From: Clostridium sp. Marseille-P2415
Lineage (GTDB): Bacteria; Bacillota; Clostridia; Lachnospirales; Lachnospiraceae
Direction: 5' to 3'
DNA: 64,000 nt
NCBI RefSeq assembly: GCF_900155545.1
Contig: NZ_LT732525.1
Span: 945,371-1,009,370 of the forward strand
A model generated the notes under the pieces. That model did no database searches, had not been told where the DNA came from, and saw only the letters and a program-made list of their open reading frames with translations. Below are positions 46,132 through 54,451 of the stretch, in pieces (within the stretch, counting starts at the first letter, position 1; the number at the start of each line of letters is the position of its first letter). The translations under genes were made by a program, and so were the position numbers.

Positions 46132-46821
46132 TTAACATTCTACAAACCGGTATCCCACTCCTACCTCAGTAAGGATGAACCTCGGTTTGGTGGAGTCCTC
46201 TTCAATTTTTCTTCTGATATTAGCCATGAACACCCGGATCGACTGGTAATCATCCGTAGTATCATACCCCCAAACTTCCTTCTGAATATAGTGATGGGTC
46301 AGAACTCTGCCTGCATTCGTCACAAGCAGCTTCAGCATTTTATATTCTATGGGAGTAAGGTGGACCTCCTCCTCACCGACCGTAACCTTTCTTTTTTCAA
46401 AGTCCATTTTAAACGTTTCCAGTTCAAATGACTCCCCCGGCTTGGGCAGCCCGCTTCGATGGCGGAGAGCCACACGGATTCTTGCAAGAAGCTCTCCCGC
46501 ATGAAAGGGCTTGGTAATATAGTCGTCCGCCCCCGAATCCAGAGCCTGTACCTTCTCCTGCTCCAGTCCACGGGCAGAAACAATAATCACGGGTATCTCT
46601 GATTCCTTGCGTATCTGATCCAGTACCTCCATTCCCTCCACATCCGGAAGCCCTAAGTCAAGAAGGATCAGATCCGGGTTATTTGCATAAAAATATGAAA
46701 TTCCCGCCAGTCCGTCATCTGCCAGAATGCAGCCGTATCCCTTGGTTTTAAGCGTTATCCGGATAAAATTCTGTATGCTCTTGTCATCTTCAATTACAAG
46801 AATATTTACTTCATTCATCAT
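46132..46821 (-). CDS. kdpE: response regulator, KdpE/OmpR type
   Basis: This protein of about 229 residues has a receiver domain (VNILVIEDDKSIQNF, phospho-acceptor in LILLDLGLPDVEG, KPFHAGELLARI) and an OmpR winged helix (LTPIEYKMLKLLV ... VGVGYRF). The ATG at 46821 overlaps the end of the kinase gene and has GGAGG upstream. KdpE-like regulators respond to potassium or turgor through KdpD. Here the neighbours are trk genes, not kdpFABC. Confidence 0.93.
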   Translation of the reverse strand: MMNEVNILVIEDDKSIQNFIRITLKTKGYGCILADDGLAGISYFYANNPDLILLDLGLPDVEGMEVLDQIRKESEIPVIIVSARGLEQEKVQALDSGADDYITKPFHAGELLARIRVALRHRSGLPKPGESFELETFKMDFEKRKVTVGEEEVHLTPIEYKMLKLLVTNAGRVLTHHYIQKEVWGYDTTDDYQSIRVFMANIRRKIEEDSTKPRFILTEVGVGYRFVEC

Positions 46822-48299
46822 AAATCCTCCATAGGCAATTCTATCTGAAAAGATGCCCCGCCTTTGCTGTTTTGGTACGCATGAATGCAGCCGCCATGTG
46901 CTTCCACAATAGCCTTGCAAATGGTAAGTCCAAGACCCGCTCCCCTATGCCGGTCCCCGTCCCGGTAGGCTGTGGTAAAGAAATTGTCAAAAATATGCTC
47001 CATTTTGTCTACAGGAATCCCTGCGCCGTCGTCCGAAACAGTGAAAACCATTTTTTTCCCTTTTGCCGCGGCGGATACGGTGATCTGCGTATTATCTCCG
47101 GAATGCCTTACCGCATTATCCATCAGGTTTACCAGGACCTGCGTAAACAAACTTGCATCTACCGGGATCAGAATGATTTCCGAAGGCGTTACGGTTTTTA
47201 AATTATGTTTTCCCAACCGTCTGGATATCAGGGAAACCGCTTCTGATATCAGGTCATCCACAACTTCATTTTTCTTATTGATATCCAGCCTGCCCTCCTG
47301 AATGCGGGTCATATTAAGAAGATTTTCAACCATGGAATTCAGCCACTCCGCATCCGTACAGATATCCTTCAGCATGCTTTTGGCGCTTTCCTCATCTACA
47401 AGTCCATAATTATCATAAAGGAAATTGGAATTACCAGCTATCCCTGTAAGAGGTGTCCTTAAATCATGGGAAATGCTTCGCAAAAGCGTGCTTCTCAGCC
47501 GTTCTCTCTCGATCTGGAGACTGGATTCCTCCTTTTCCTCATTTAACCTCTCCCGTTCCAGAACCAGAGTGAGCTGGGAAATGACCGTATCCACATACAT
47601 TCGTTCTTCGTCCGCAAGCACTCCCCCGCTGCAGTCAAAGACAATGACCCCATAGGTCCTGCTGCTGTTGCGGATCGGCATATAGAGTTTTGTATTTTCA
47701 CCAAACTGGGCTTCCCCATATCCGCATGTCATGGAATTTTTGTAGCACCATTCTGCAATGCTGTCCTCAAACTCCCTTTCCGCTTTATCCCGAAGAAGAA
47801 TATCCGCTTTTTTTCCTGTCAGATTCTGAAGGCTGTTTAAGCTGTACTTCACGATAGAAGGACGTCCGGAAAGATTCAGAAAACCATTTCCAATGGTATT
47901 TAATTCAACGGTGACCCTGGCTCTGATCCTGGCAATATCCATCTGTTTCTGCAGCTTGACCGTGAGAGATGTCACAATGAAAGCTACTACAATAAATATA
48001 ATCAGAGAGATTACATAGTTCGGATCATCAACCCGAAAAGTAAATCTGGGAGCGGTAAACAAATAATTAAAGGTAAATACAAATATAAACGCAGAAGAGA
48101 TCCCCCAGCACATGCTGCTGGTCTCTACGCTGCAGATCACTACGCCTACCACGAAGATCAGCAAAAGGGTTTCTATCCTGACGCCAATGTGGTTCAGCAC
48201 AATGGCGAACATGGTAGAAAGCAGCCAGATCATGAGAACCTTACAAGTATTCTTTAGGAACCGGACCTGTAAAACCATGCTTTTCACTTCTATATTCAT
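46818..48299 (-). CDS. KdpD-like sensor histidine kinase lacking the KdpD N-terminal domain
   Basis: This 493-residue protein begins directly with the four-helix DUF4118 membrane domain (residues about 20-115). A GAF-like region (about 140-245), HisKA with SHDLRTPLTGIAGN, and HATPase_c with DNAVRHSG, DDGAGIP and GAGLGLTICK follow. Full KdpD proteins are about 900 residues and carry KdpD and USP domains first; these are absent. It lies between trkH and the response regulator and probably senses potassium or membrane state to control this operon. Confidence 0.93.
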   Translation of the reverse strand: MNIEVKSMVLQVRFLKNTCKVLMIWLLSTMFAIVLNHIGVRIETLLLIFVVGVVICSVETSSMCWGISSAFIFVFTFNYLFTAPRFTFRVDDPNYVISLIIFIVVAFIVTSLTVKLQKQMDIARIRARVTVELNTIGNGFLNLSGRPSIVKYSLNSLQNLTGKKADILLRDKAEREFEDSIAEWCYKNSMTCGYGEAQFGENTKLYMPIRNSSRTYGVIVFDCSGGVLADEERMYVDTVISQLTLVLERERLNEEKEESSLQIERERLRSTLLRSISHDLRTPLTGIAGNSNFLYDNYGLVDEESAKSMLKDICTDAEWLNSMVENLLNMTRIQEGRLDINKKNEVVDDLISEAVSLISRRLGKHNLKTVTPSEIILIPVDASLFTQVLVNLMDNAVRHSGDNTQITVSAAAKGKKMVFTVSDDGAGIPVDKMEHIFDNFFTTAYRDGDRHRGAGLGLTICKAIVEAHGGCIHAYQNSKGGASFQIELPMEDL

Positions 48300-48301
48300 A
48301 T

Positions 48302-49291
48302 TTACAGTTTCCTCTCCTTTGCTTTCTTATGCTGAAGGAAGAATTCCCTGCCATCAGCAGCCATTCTTGTCGCCGCTATGAACACCACATAAATTTCCAA
48401 TCGGCCGAGCAGCATACCTGCGCTTGCCGTCCAGTGTATCACAGGGCTTGCGTCATATGCGGTGATTCCTACGGAAAGCCCCACCGTACTTAACGCCGAT
48501 GCAAATTCAAACATGGAATCCTGAACCGAATATCCAAAGCAGCAGAAAATAAAGGTTCCTATCGCAAAAATCAAAAGATAGAAAAATACAAAGGCATTGA
48601 TCTGGTTCTTCTCCTTATCGGTGACATTTTCTTTTTTCCCGCCCCGGTTGATCTGTTCGGTGAATACTACGCGGTTCGGATAAATGCTTTGGGCAAGATT
48701 CCACCATATTTCCTTCAGCATAACATAAACCCGGTAAATCTTCAATCCTCCCGCAGTGGATCCTGTGCCGCCGCCTATCAGCATCAGAACGATCATAAGG
48801 AATATCATGGGAGGCGTCCAGTCCGCAAAGCTGTCCACAGTCTGAAAGCCTGCAGTTGTAAGCGCAGATACCGCCTGAAACAGGGCGATACGAAAACTTT
48901 CCGAAATCCCGCCGTACATTCCCATAAACAAAAGCACCGCCAAAACAGGGACAAAAAGAGCCAAAAGGAATATGGTCAAACGGGTTTCACAATGAAAAAA
49001 TACCGCTTTAAACCTTCCCCTGATCAGAAGCAGGTGAACAAAAAAATTCGTACTTCCAAGCAGCATCAGGCTGAGAAGATAGCCTGCCAGAGTGGAACAA
49101 ACGCCTGGGATCACAAAGCAGCAGGCCTGTCCTGCCTCCTCCGGATAAAAAATTAAAATAAAAAGAGGGAGCAGGGTGATCATGCCTGCAAGCATCATCA
49201 CAATTCCCATATATCCTGCGATGAGCCGGCCGCCTTTCAACTCCTGCTCCGAAATTTTCCATTGTTTTACATCATAATTATTCCTGTTCAT
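48302..49291 (-). CDS. trkH: TrkH/KtrB-type potassium transporter with internal deletion
   Basis: This is a 329-residue membrane protein; family members usually have 440-490. Residues 1-80 match the TrkH N terminus. From residue 81 (TNFFVHLLLIRGRFKAVFF) the sequence matches the segment that normally follows the second pore loop. Filter-type motifs 3 (TTAGFQT, 145-151) and 4 (STVGLS, 268-273) are present, with GGGTGSTAGGLKI and MLLGRLEIYVV, but filters 1 and 2 and their helices are missing. The frame stays open across the junction (near 49050). The gene overlaps the trkA gene before it and precedes the kinase gene by two bases. It may be a decayed transporter or a two-repeat form. Confidence 0.8.
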   Translation of the reverse strand: MNRNNYDVKQWKISEQELKGGRLIAGYMGIVMMLAGMITLLPLFILIFYPEEAGQACCFVIPGVCSTLAGYLLSLMLLGSTNFFVHLLLIRGRFKAVFFHCETRLTIFLLALFVPVLAVLLFMGMYGGISESFRIALFQAVSALTTAGFQTVDSFADWTPPMIFLMIVLMLIGGGTGSTAGGLKIYRVYVMLKEIWWNLAQSIYPNRVVFTEQINRGGKKENVTDKEKNQINAFVFFYLLIFAIGTFIFCCFGYSVQDSMFEFASALSTVGLSVGITAYDASPVIHWTASAGMLLGRLEIYVVFIAATRMAADGREFFLQHKKAKERKL

Positions 49292-49949
49292 ATCCTACAA
49301 TTGCCTTCACAGCCTCCTGCTGGTTCTTAGGTGTTGTCATCACCACAAGACGGTCTCCCGCTATTATTTTACTTTCTCCGCCGGGAACAAATACCTCCGT
49401 ATCCCGTATGATGCAGCTTATAATGGTACCTTTCGGAAGCTTTAATTCCACAATCTTCTTATCCATAGCCGGACAGTTTGATTTTACCTTCATTTCATTC
49501 ACCAGCACCTGCTCATTTTCTAAGGGCACCACCTTTACAATATCCTCTAAAACAGAGGCCTGTTCAATAAAATGAGCCAGCATATAGGTCGCGCTGATTG
49601 CACGGTCCACCCCGAGAATTTCGAATATTTCCACATTCTTTGGGTTTCTTACGGTACAAACCGTCTTTTTCAAAGCGAACAGGCGCTTGGCCATCTGACA
49701 TATTAAAAGATTATCCGCATCTTTATCACAAAGGGCTATCATCACATCAAAGCCCCTGACTTCGGCATCATTCATCACATATTCCTTGCTCGGATCTCCA
49801 TAAATTACGGAAATCCTGTCATATACCGAGGCCAGATGTTCACAATAAGCCTTATCTTCATTCATTACGATCAGCTTATGTTTTCCCATGAGAAGAAGCC
49901 CGATCAAAAAATCTGCTTCATCTCTTCCTCCTGCTATTGCAATTTTCAT
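49278..49949 (-). CDS. trkA: TrkA-type potassium channel regulatory protein (RCK_N + RCK_C)
   Basis: This 223-residue cytosolic protein has an N-terminal Rossmann RCK domain, here with a modified glycine motif (MKIAIAGGRDEADFLIGLL), and a TrkA_C domain (NEMKVKSNCPAMDKKIVEL ... GDRLVVMTTP). It gates TrkH/KtrB in response to nucleotides. It overlaps both neighbours by 4 and 14 bases, so the operon is tightly coupled. Confidence 0.9.
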   Translation of the reverse strand: MKIAIAGGRDEADFLIGLLLMGKHKLIVMNEDKAYCEHLASVYDRISVIYGDPSKEYVMNDAEVRGFDVMIALCDKDADNLLICQMAKRLFALKKTVCTVRNPKNVEIFEILGVDRAISATYMLAHFIEQASVLEDIVKVVPLENEQVLVNEMKVKSNCPAMDKKIVELKLPKGTIISCIIRDTEVFVPGGESKIIAGDRLVVMTTPKNQQEAVKAIVGYEQE

Positions 49950-50386
49950 GAACCCGCAGCCTCCTGATATTCCCCTTCTGTAAGACGGTCAAATTCATTG
50001 ACTGATAAAACAAACGGACAGATTGCTTTCATATTAAACCCACTGATCAATTTTTCCTTATCCTTATCATTCAGTCTCAAAAAGACCTCGGGCACCTTAA
50101 AAATCCGGCTGGCAATCTGCGCTGCCAGAATATTCACATTGTCCTCATCTGTAGCGGCAATAAAAATCTGGGCCTGTTCAATGCCCACCTGCTTTAAAAG
50201 CTCTGTATCGGTCCCATCGCCTACGATCTGATGCCCGGAGAAGTCTTCCGGCAGCTTTCTAAAAGCTTCTTCCTTTAAATCAATTACTACAATTCTCGTA
50301 TTGCGGCCGGACAGTCTTCCTGCTAACCCCGCACCAAACCGGCTGGCTCCGGCTATGATGATCGTTTTTGTTTTAAGAAAAAGCAT
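49946..50386 (-). CDS. TrkA-N domain protein, single RCK_N
   Basis: This 146-residue protein has a full Rossmann RCK_N domain: IIIAGASRFGAGLAGRLSGR, then VIDLKEEAF, then VGDGTDTELL and IFIAATDEDNVN. There is no TrkA_C domain, so it may pair with the adjacent TrkA protein. I chose the ATG at 50386 because AAGGAA lies eight bases upstream. It is the first gene of the trk operon. Confidence 0.88.
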   Translation of the reverse strand: MLFLKTKTIIIAGASRFGAGLAGRLSGRNTRIVVIDLKEEAFRKLPEDFSGHQIVGDGTDTELLKQVGIEQAQIFIAATDEDNVNILAAQIASRIFKVPEVFLRLNDKDKEKLISGFNMKAICPFVLSVNEFDRLTEGEYQEAAGS

Positions 50387-50525
50387 ATACGGTTCCTTCC
50401 CTTCTGTCTGATACCTTAAATCCATACGCCTTTAGTTTAAATGTCTCCCTTATAAAAATGATAGTAGTGATATGCATCCCCGTATAAATATTTTATAAAG
50501 GCCCCATATACTCCGATTTAAAATC

Positions 50526-50572
50526 ACAAAAAGGGCTGCCCCTCCATTATTAAAATGGGGGGACAGCCCTCA
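50526..50572 (-). terminator. terminator of the cold-shock gene
   Basis: On the minus strand AGGGCTG (50570-50564) pairs with CAGCCCT (50538-50532), with an inner CCCCCATT/AATGG-type stem, followed by U5. Confidence 0.8.
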
Positions 50573-50599
50573 GATCTTACTTATAAAACGCTGATTTAA

Positions 50600-50803
50600 T
50601 TAAGCAAGGTTAACATTAACTGCCTGCAGACCACGGTTTCCTTCTGTTGTATCATAGGTTACCTTCTGGCCTTCTTCCAGAGTCTTATAACCGTCTGCAA
50701 CGATGCCGGAGAAATGTACGAAAACTTCCTCGCCAGTTGCGTCATTTACGATAAAACCATATCCCTTAGCACCATTAAACCATTTTACTGTACCGTTGTT
50801 CAT
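50600..50803 (-). CDS. cspA: cold-shock protein
   Basis: This 67-residue protein has a single OB fold with RNP1 KGYGFIV and RNP2 VFVHFSGI. It is a nucleic acid chaperone of the CspA/CspB family. AGGAGG precedes the ATG at 50803. The leader of about 135 bases carries a long hairpin, and a terminator follows. Confidence 0.96.
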   Translation of the reverse strand: MNNGTVKWFNGAKGYGFIVNDATGEEVFVHFSGIVADGYKTLEEGQKVTYDTTEGNRGLQAVNVNLA

Positions 50804-50859
50804 AACGTGTACCTCCTATAAAATAAAAAATTGTTTGATATATCGCCTGAAACAAAAAA

Positions 50860-50913
50860 TCACATATTTTTGTAAATCATCATCCGAAAATAATGACTTA
50901 CAAAAATATGTGA
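50860..50913 (-). promoter_or_regulatory. long leader hairpin of the cold-shock gene
   Basis: Arms 50860-50880 and 50893-50913 pair over 21 bases with one mismatch and a 12-base loop. On the minus strand the stem is followed by a run of six U. AT-rich and placed between promoter and start codon, it could be an attenuator or a temperature-sensitive fold. Confidence 0.6.
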
Positions 50914-50943
50914 AATCATAACTCCATTCGATAATACACGTTC

Positions 50944-50972
50944 ATTCTAACCTGAATATACAAAATTGTCAA
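50944..50972 (-). promoter_or_regulatory. promoter of the cold-shock gene
   Basis: On the minus strand TTGACA (50967-50972), 17 bases, TAGAAT (50944-50949). Confidence 0.8.
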
Positions 50973-51002
50973 GACCATTCTATTTATTTTATAATGTAAA
51001 AA

Positions 51003-51050
51003 AACAGGGCCCTGTTCCTGTCTAAAAGGTAGGGACCCTGTCCGAAATAA
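51003..51050 (-). terminator. terminator of rplL
   Basis: On the minus strand ACAGGG ... CCCTGT closes a hairpin followed by a run of seven U. It ends the rplJ-rplL transcript. Confidence 0.7.
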
Positions 51051-51078
51051 CCGTAAAATAATATTACTTTAAATAATA

Positions 51079-51450
51079 TTACTTTAAGGTAACTTTTGCG
51101 CCTTCCGCCTCTAAAGAAGTCTTGATCTGCTCAGCTTCTTCCTTGGAAGCGCCAGCCTTTAACACCTTAGGAGCGCCGTCAACTACGTCTTTTGCTTCCT
51201 TTAAGCCTAAGCCTGTAGCTTCACGAACAACCTTAATAACTTTAACCTTGTTTGGACCAACTTCTGTTAATTCTACGTCAAATTCTGTCTTCTCTTCCGC
51301 TGCTGCTGCAGGGCCTGCTGCTGCAACTACTACGCCTGCTGCTGCAGATACACCGAACTCTTCCTCACATGCCTTTACTAATTCGTTTAATTCTAATACA
51401 GATAATTCTTTGATCGCTTCGATAAATTCAGCTGTTGTTAACTTTGCCAT
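51079..51450 (-). CDS. rplL: 50S ribosomal protein L7/L12
   Basis: This 123-residue stalk protein has an N-terminal dimerisation helix, an alanine-rich hinge ([19 protein letters not shown]) and the C-terminal domain with [19 protein letters not shown]. It recruits translation factors to the ribosome. It follows rplJ; repeat copy B lies in the gap. Confidence 0.97.
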   Translation of the reverse strand: MAKLTTAEFIEAIKELSVLELNELVKACEEEFGVSAAAGVVVAAAGPAAAAEEKTEFDVELTEVGPNKVKVIKVVREATGLGLKEAKDVVDGAPKVLKAGASKEEAEQIKTSLEAEGAKVTLK

Positions 51451-51485
51451 GATAATATACCTCCGTAATTAATATGTTTATTTTT

Positions 51486-51578
51486 AGGAAGTTCGATTCG
51501 CCTGACGGCTCGTCGAACGGCTGATTTTCTAAATTCAGGCTGCGCTTTCGCTTGCTTTCATTAAGAAAATTATGCCTC
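51486..51578 (-). repeat. dispersed ~90-bp repeat, copy B (end of rplJ)
   Basis: This is a full copy. It supplies the last Glu-Ala codons and stop of rplJ on the minus strand and fills the gap to rplL. It holds a GTTCGA...TCGAAC stem and an ATTTTCT...AGAAAAT stem. Confidence 0.9.
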
Positions 51579-52073
51579 TGCTGCTTCTCCGCCCTGAGCG
51601 TCTGCAATCTGCTTGAGTACGCGGGCAAAGTTTGTGATAGGAGACTGGATGCTTCCCAGTAACTTTCCAAGAAGAATTTCTCTGGAAGGAATGCTGGAAA
51701 CCTGTTCCATACCCTTTGCATCATAGTAAACGCCCTCAACAACGCCGCCCTTAATCTCTAATGCCGGAGCTGTCTTAGCGAACTCAGCCAGGATTCTTGC
51801 CGGAGCTGTTGCATCTGTCTTGGATACAGCGATCGCTGTAGGTCCTTCCAGATTAGGGTCCAGAGCTTCAAATGCTGTACCCTTAGCTGCGAAACGGATC
51901 ATGGTATTCTTATATACTTTGTAGGATACTCCAGCCTCTCTTAATCTCTTACGAAGCTCTGTATCCTCAGCCACTGTGATACCGCGGTAGTCTACGACAA
52001 CTGCGGTCTCAGCGCCGTCGAGCAATTCCTTGATCTCGCTTACAACTGGCTGCTTTAATTCAACTTTTGCCAT
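51570..52073 (-). CDS. rplJ: 50S ribosomal protein L10
   Basis: This 167-residue protein MAKVELKQPVVSEIKELLDG has the L10 block VVVDYRGITVAEDTELRKRL. It carries the L7/L12 dimers. GGAGG precedes the ATG. It is preceded by a long leader of the L10 autoregulatory type. The final residues AAEA come partly from the repeat. Confidence 0.97.
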   Translation of the reverse strand: MAKVELKQPVVSEIKELLDGAETAVVVDYRGITVAEDTELRKRLREAGVSYKVYKNTMIRFAAKGTAFEALDPNLEGPTAIAVSKTDATAPARILAEFAKTAPALEIKGGVVEGVYYDAKGMEQVSSIPSREILLGKLLGSIQSPITNFARVLKQIADAQGGEAAEA

Positions 52074-52079
52074 TATGGT

Positions 52080-52270
52080 TTACCTCCTGTTTAGTCTGAG
52101 CCGTACGGTCACCCGTAAGGCCCGCTCGTATAAACCGCAAAGAAAAACCTCTCTGCCTGACGGACAGAGAGGTCTACAATTCATTTACAGAAAATGATTC
52201 TTGTACGTTCCTCGGCAGGCGTTAACACCTTATGCCTTGCGGCACCTGCTGTCTTCGGCAGTCAATACTA
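52080..52270 (-). promoter_or_regulatory. L10 (rplJL) autoregulatory leader
   Basis: A leader of about 190 bases between the promoter and rplJ contains nested pairing (GCAGGTGCC...GGCAT, AACGCCTGC) typical of the ribosomal L10 leader of Firmicutes, where L10(L12)4 binds. A terminator-like hairpin follows before rplJ. Confidence 0.75.
52142..52173 (-). terminator. attenuator hairpin in the L10 leader
   Basis: On the minus strand ACCTCTCTG (52173-52165) pairs with CAGAGAGGT (52155-52147), 9 bp, followed by U-rich sequence. Read-through or termination here would set rplJL expression. Confidence 0.75.
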
Positions 52271-52274
52271 GCGT

Positions 52275-52303
52275 AGTATAACATTATTTATAATTAATGT
52301 CAA
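52275..52303 (-). promoter_or_regulatory. promoter of rplJ-rplL
   Basis: On the minus strand TTGACA (52298-52303), 17 bases, TATACT (52275-52280). It starts just after the rplA stop codon. Confidence 0.85.
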
Positions 52304-52316
52304 CCATAAAACAAAA

Positions 52317-53012
52317 TCAACCCATTAACTTTGCTACATTCAGCTTTACGCCAGGTCCCATTGTGGAAGCCAGTGTAACACTCTTTAAGTAAGCACCTTT
52401 AACTGTACTTGGTTTTGCTTTGACGATTGCATCAACAAGCGTCTGGAAGTTGTCCGCTAACTGTTCTTCTGTGAAAGAAGCTTTTCCAACTGGCACGTGG
52501 ATAATATTTGTTTTATCAAGTCTGTACTCAACCTTACCAGCTTTGATATCGTTGATCGCTTTTGTTACGTCCATCGTAACAGTACCGGCTTTCGGGTTTG
52601 GCATTAAGCCCTTCGGTCCCAGGACACGGCCCAGACGACCAACAACACCCATCATATCCGGAGTAGCAACAACTACATCAAAATCCAGCCAGCCTTCGTT
52701 CTGGATCTTCGGAATCAGTTCCTCAGCTCCAACGTAATCTGCGCCTGCAGCCTGTGCTTCATCAGCCTTCGGTCCCTTAGCGAAAACTAAAATACGAACA
52801 GTTTTCCCTGTACCGTGAGGAAGCACAACGGCACCACGGATCTGCTGGTCTGCGTGACGTCCGTCACAACCGGTTCTGATATGAGCTTCAATGGTTTCAT
52901 TAAATTTAGCACTTGCATTCTTCTTAACTAAAGAGATTGCTACCGGTGCATCGTAGAGAACAGAACGATCTACTGTCTTTGCTGCCTCTGCGTATCTTTT
53001 TCCTCTTTTCAT
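52317..53012 (-). CDS. rplA: 50S ribosomal protein L1
   Basis: This 231-residue protein [20 protein letters not shown] has the L1 signature [20 protein letters not shown]. It forms the mobile L1 stalk and often represses its own message. The ATG at 53012 has AGGAGG upstream. A hairpin that could be an L1 target lies directly before that ribosome binding site. Confidence 0.97.
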   Translation of the reverse strand: MKRGKRYAEAAKTVDRSVLYDAPVAISLVKKNASAKFNETIEAHIRTGCDGRHADQQIRGAVVLPHGTGKTVRILVFAKGPKADEAQAAGADYVGAEELIPKIQNEGWLDFDVVVATPDMMGVVGRLGRVLGPKGLMPNPKAGTVTMDVTKAINDIKAGKVEYRLDKTNIIHVPVGKASFTEEQLADNFQTLVDAIVKAKPSTVKGAYLKSVTLASTMGPGVKLNVAKLMG

Positions 53013-53028
53013 TCTAAATAACCTCCTA

Positions 53029-53057
53029 GTGGTATTGTCGGGGATTTTCCCTCCCAC
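53029..53057 (-). promoter_or_regulatory. candidate L1-binding leader hairpin before rplA
   Basis: On the minus strand GTGG...CCAC closes an asymmetric loop and an inner GGGAA/TTCCC-type stem (GTGGGAGGGAAAATCCCCG then ACAATACCAC). The same sequence recurs before rplK. The two-stem shape with an asymmetric loop resembles L1 target sites. It is followed immediately by AGGAGG. Confidence 0.5.
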
Positions 53058-53090
53058 GTTCTAAAAACTTCGTCGACTGCGATACTGATG

Positions 53091-53182
53091 AGGAAGTTCG
53101 GTTCGCCTGGCGGCTCATCGAACGGCTGATTTCCCAAATTCAGGCTGTACGGTCCTTACCTTCATTAAGAAAATTATGCCTC
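53091..53182 (-). repeat. dispersed ~90-bp repeat, copy C (end of rplK)
   Basis: This is a full copy. It supplies the last Glu-Ala codons and stop of rplK and fills most of the rplK-rplA gap. Confidence 0.9.
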
Positions 53183-53599
53183 TACCGTGATCCCCATACT
53201 TCTTGCGGTACCGGCGATCATGCTCATAGCTGACTCAACAGATGCTGCATTTAAATCCGGCATCTTCAGTTCAGCGATCTTCTGTAATTCAGCCTTGGAA
53301 ATCGTAGCCACTTTTGTCTTATTCGGTACTGCAGATCCGGATTTGATCTTGCAGGCCTTCTTTAATAATACAGCAGCTGGCGGAGTTTTGGTTATGAAGC
53401 TGAAGCTTCTGTCAGCATAAACAGTGATAACAACCGGAATGATTAAATCTCCCTGATCAGCTGTTCTGGCGTTAAATTCCTTTGTAAACTGTACGATATT
53501 TACACCATGCTGTCCAAGTGCCGGACCTACAGGAGGAGCTGGTGTAGCCTTTCCTGCCGGAATCTGCAATTTGATATATCCTGTTACTTTCTTTGCCAT
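53174..53599 (-). CDS. rplK: 50S ribosomal protein L11
   Basis: This 141-residue protein [20 protein letters not shown] has the proline-rich [16 protein letters not shown] block that binds 23S rRNA at the GTPase centre. The ATG at 53599 has AGGAGG. The C terminus SMGITVEA ends in the repeat element. The upstream leader carries the hairpin shared with rplA. Confidence 0.97.
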   Translation of the reverse strand: MAKKVTGYIKLQIPAGKATPAPPVGPALGQHGVNIVQFTKEFNARTADQGDLIIPVVITVYADRSFSFITKTPPAAVLLKKACKIKSGSAVPNKTKVATISKAELQKIAELKMPDLNAASVESAMSMIAGTARSMGITVEA

Positions 53600-53622
53600 A
53601 ATTAGGCACCTCCTAAATAAAT

Positions 53623-53650
53623 GTGGTATTGTCGGGGATTTCCCTCCCAC
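53623..53650 (-). promoter_or_regulatory. candidate L1-binding leader hairpin before rplK
   Basis: This is near identical to the hairpin at 53029-53057 (one A fewer in the run). Its place before the first ribosomal protein gene of the pair fits autogenous control by L1. Confidence 0.5.
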
Positions 53651-53684
53651 GAGCCTATACACCGGTATAAGCCGCTTTTACTTG

Positions 53685-54200
53685 TTACATCCTCTTTACT
53701 TCGTTGAAGCTTAATTCCACCGGAGTCTCCCGGCCGAACATCTCAACGCTCATGGTGATGGTTTTCTTACCCTCGTTGATGGACTTGACAGCACCAACCG
53801 TATCCTTCCATGCACCGGAAGTTACCACAACGGTATCTCCCTCTTCAAAGCCAACGATGACCTCTTCGTTCTTGAATCCAAGCTTCTCCATCTCTTCTTC
53901 TGTCAGAGGAACCGGTTTTGATCCAGGACCTACAAAGCCTGTCACTCCACGGGTATTACGTACCACATACCATGTGTCGTCATTCATGACCATGTGAATC
54001 AGTACGTAGCCGGGGAACATCTTTTTATCGGCCTTTTTCTCAACGCCATTCTTAAGCTCAATGACGGATTCGAGCGGAACCGATACTTCCAGAATCTGAT
54101 CCTGCAAGTTTCTGTTTTCGATTGTTTTCTCAATGTCGACTTTTACTTTGTTCTCATAACCTGAATAGGTATGGACTACATACCAATTTGCTTCTGACAT
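53685..54200 (-). CDS. nusG: transcription elongation factor NusG
   Basis: This 171-residue protein has an NGN domain (WYVVHTYSGYENKVKVDIEK, MFPGYVLIHM) and a KOW domain (EGDTVVVTSGAWKDTVG). It binds RNA polymerase and couples it to Rho or ribosomes. It lies between secE and rplK, the usual order. Confidence 0.97.
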   Translation of the reverse strand: MSEANWYVVHTYSGYENKVKVDIEKTIENRNLQDQILEVSVPLESVIELKNGVEKKADKKMFPGYVLIHMVMNDDTWYVVRNTRGVTGFVGPGSKPVPLTEEEMEKLGFKNEEVIVGFEEGDTVVVTSGAWKDTVGAVKSINEGKKTITMSVEMFGRETPVELSFNEVKRM

Positions 54201-54223
54201 AAACTCACCTTAACCCTTACGAA

Positions 54224-54427
54224 TTATAAGATAAAACTGAGACCAAACTTGATGATCAGATCAAGAATCGCGATAATCAGTCCTAAAGCAATCGATGCTG
54301 ACGTGACAGCGATCGTCTGTTTCGTTACGGTTTCCTTGTCAGGCCAAACGACTTTTGCGAACTCAGCTTTCAAGCCCTTAAAAAAGCTCTTCTTCTGAGC
54401 ACCCTCGTTGTTCACTGTATCTCCCAT
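54224..54427 (-). CDS. secE: preprotein translocase subunit SecE
   Basis: This 67-residue single-span membrane protein has FFKGLKAEFAKVVWPDKET, the conserved SecE amphipathic helix, then one hydrophobic helix. AAAGGATG precedes the ATG. It is part of the SecYEG channel. Confidence 0.96.
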   Translation of the reverse strand: MGDTVNNEGAQKKSFFKGLKAEFAKVVWPDKETVTKQTIAVTSASIALGLIIAILDLIIKFGLSFIL

Positions 54428-54451
54428 AATCTCACATCCTTTACAAACCGA

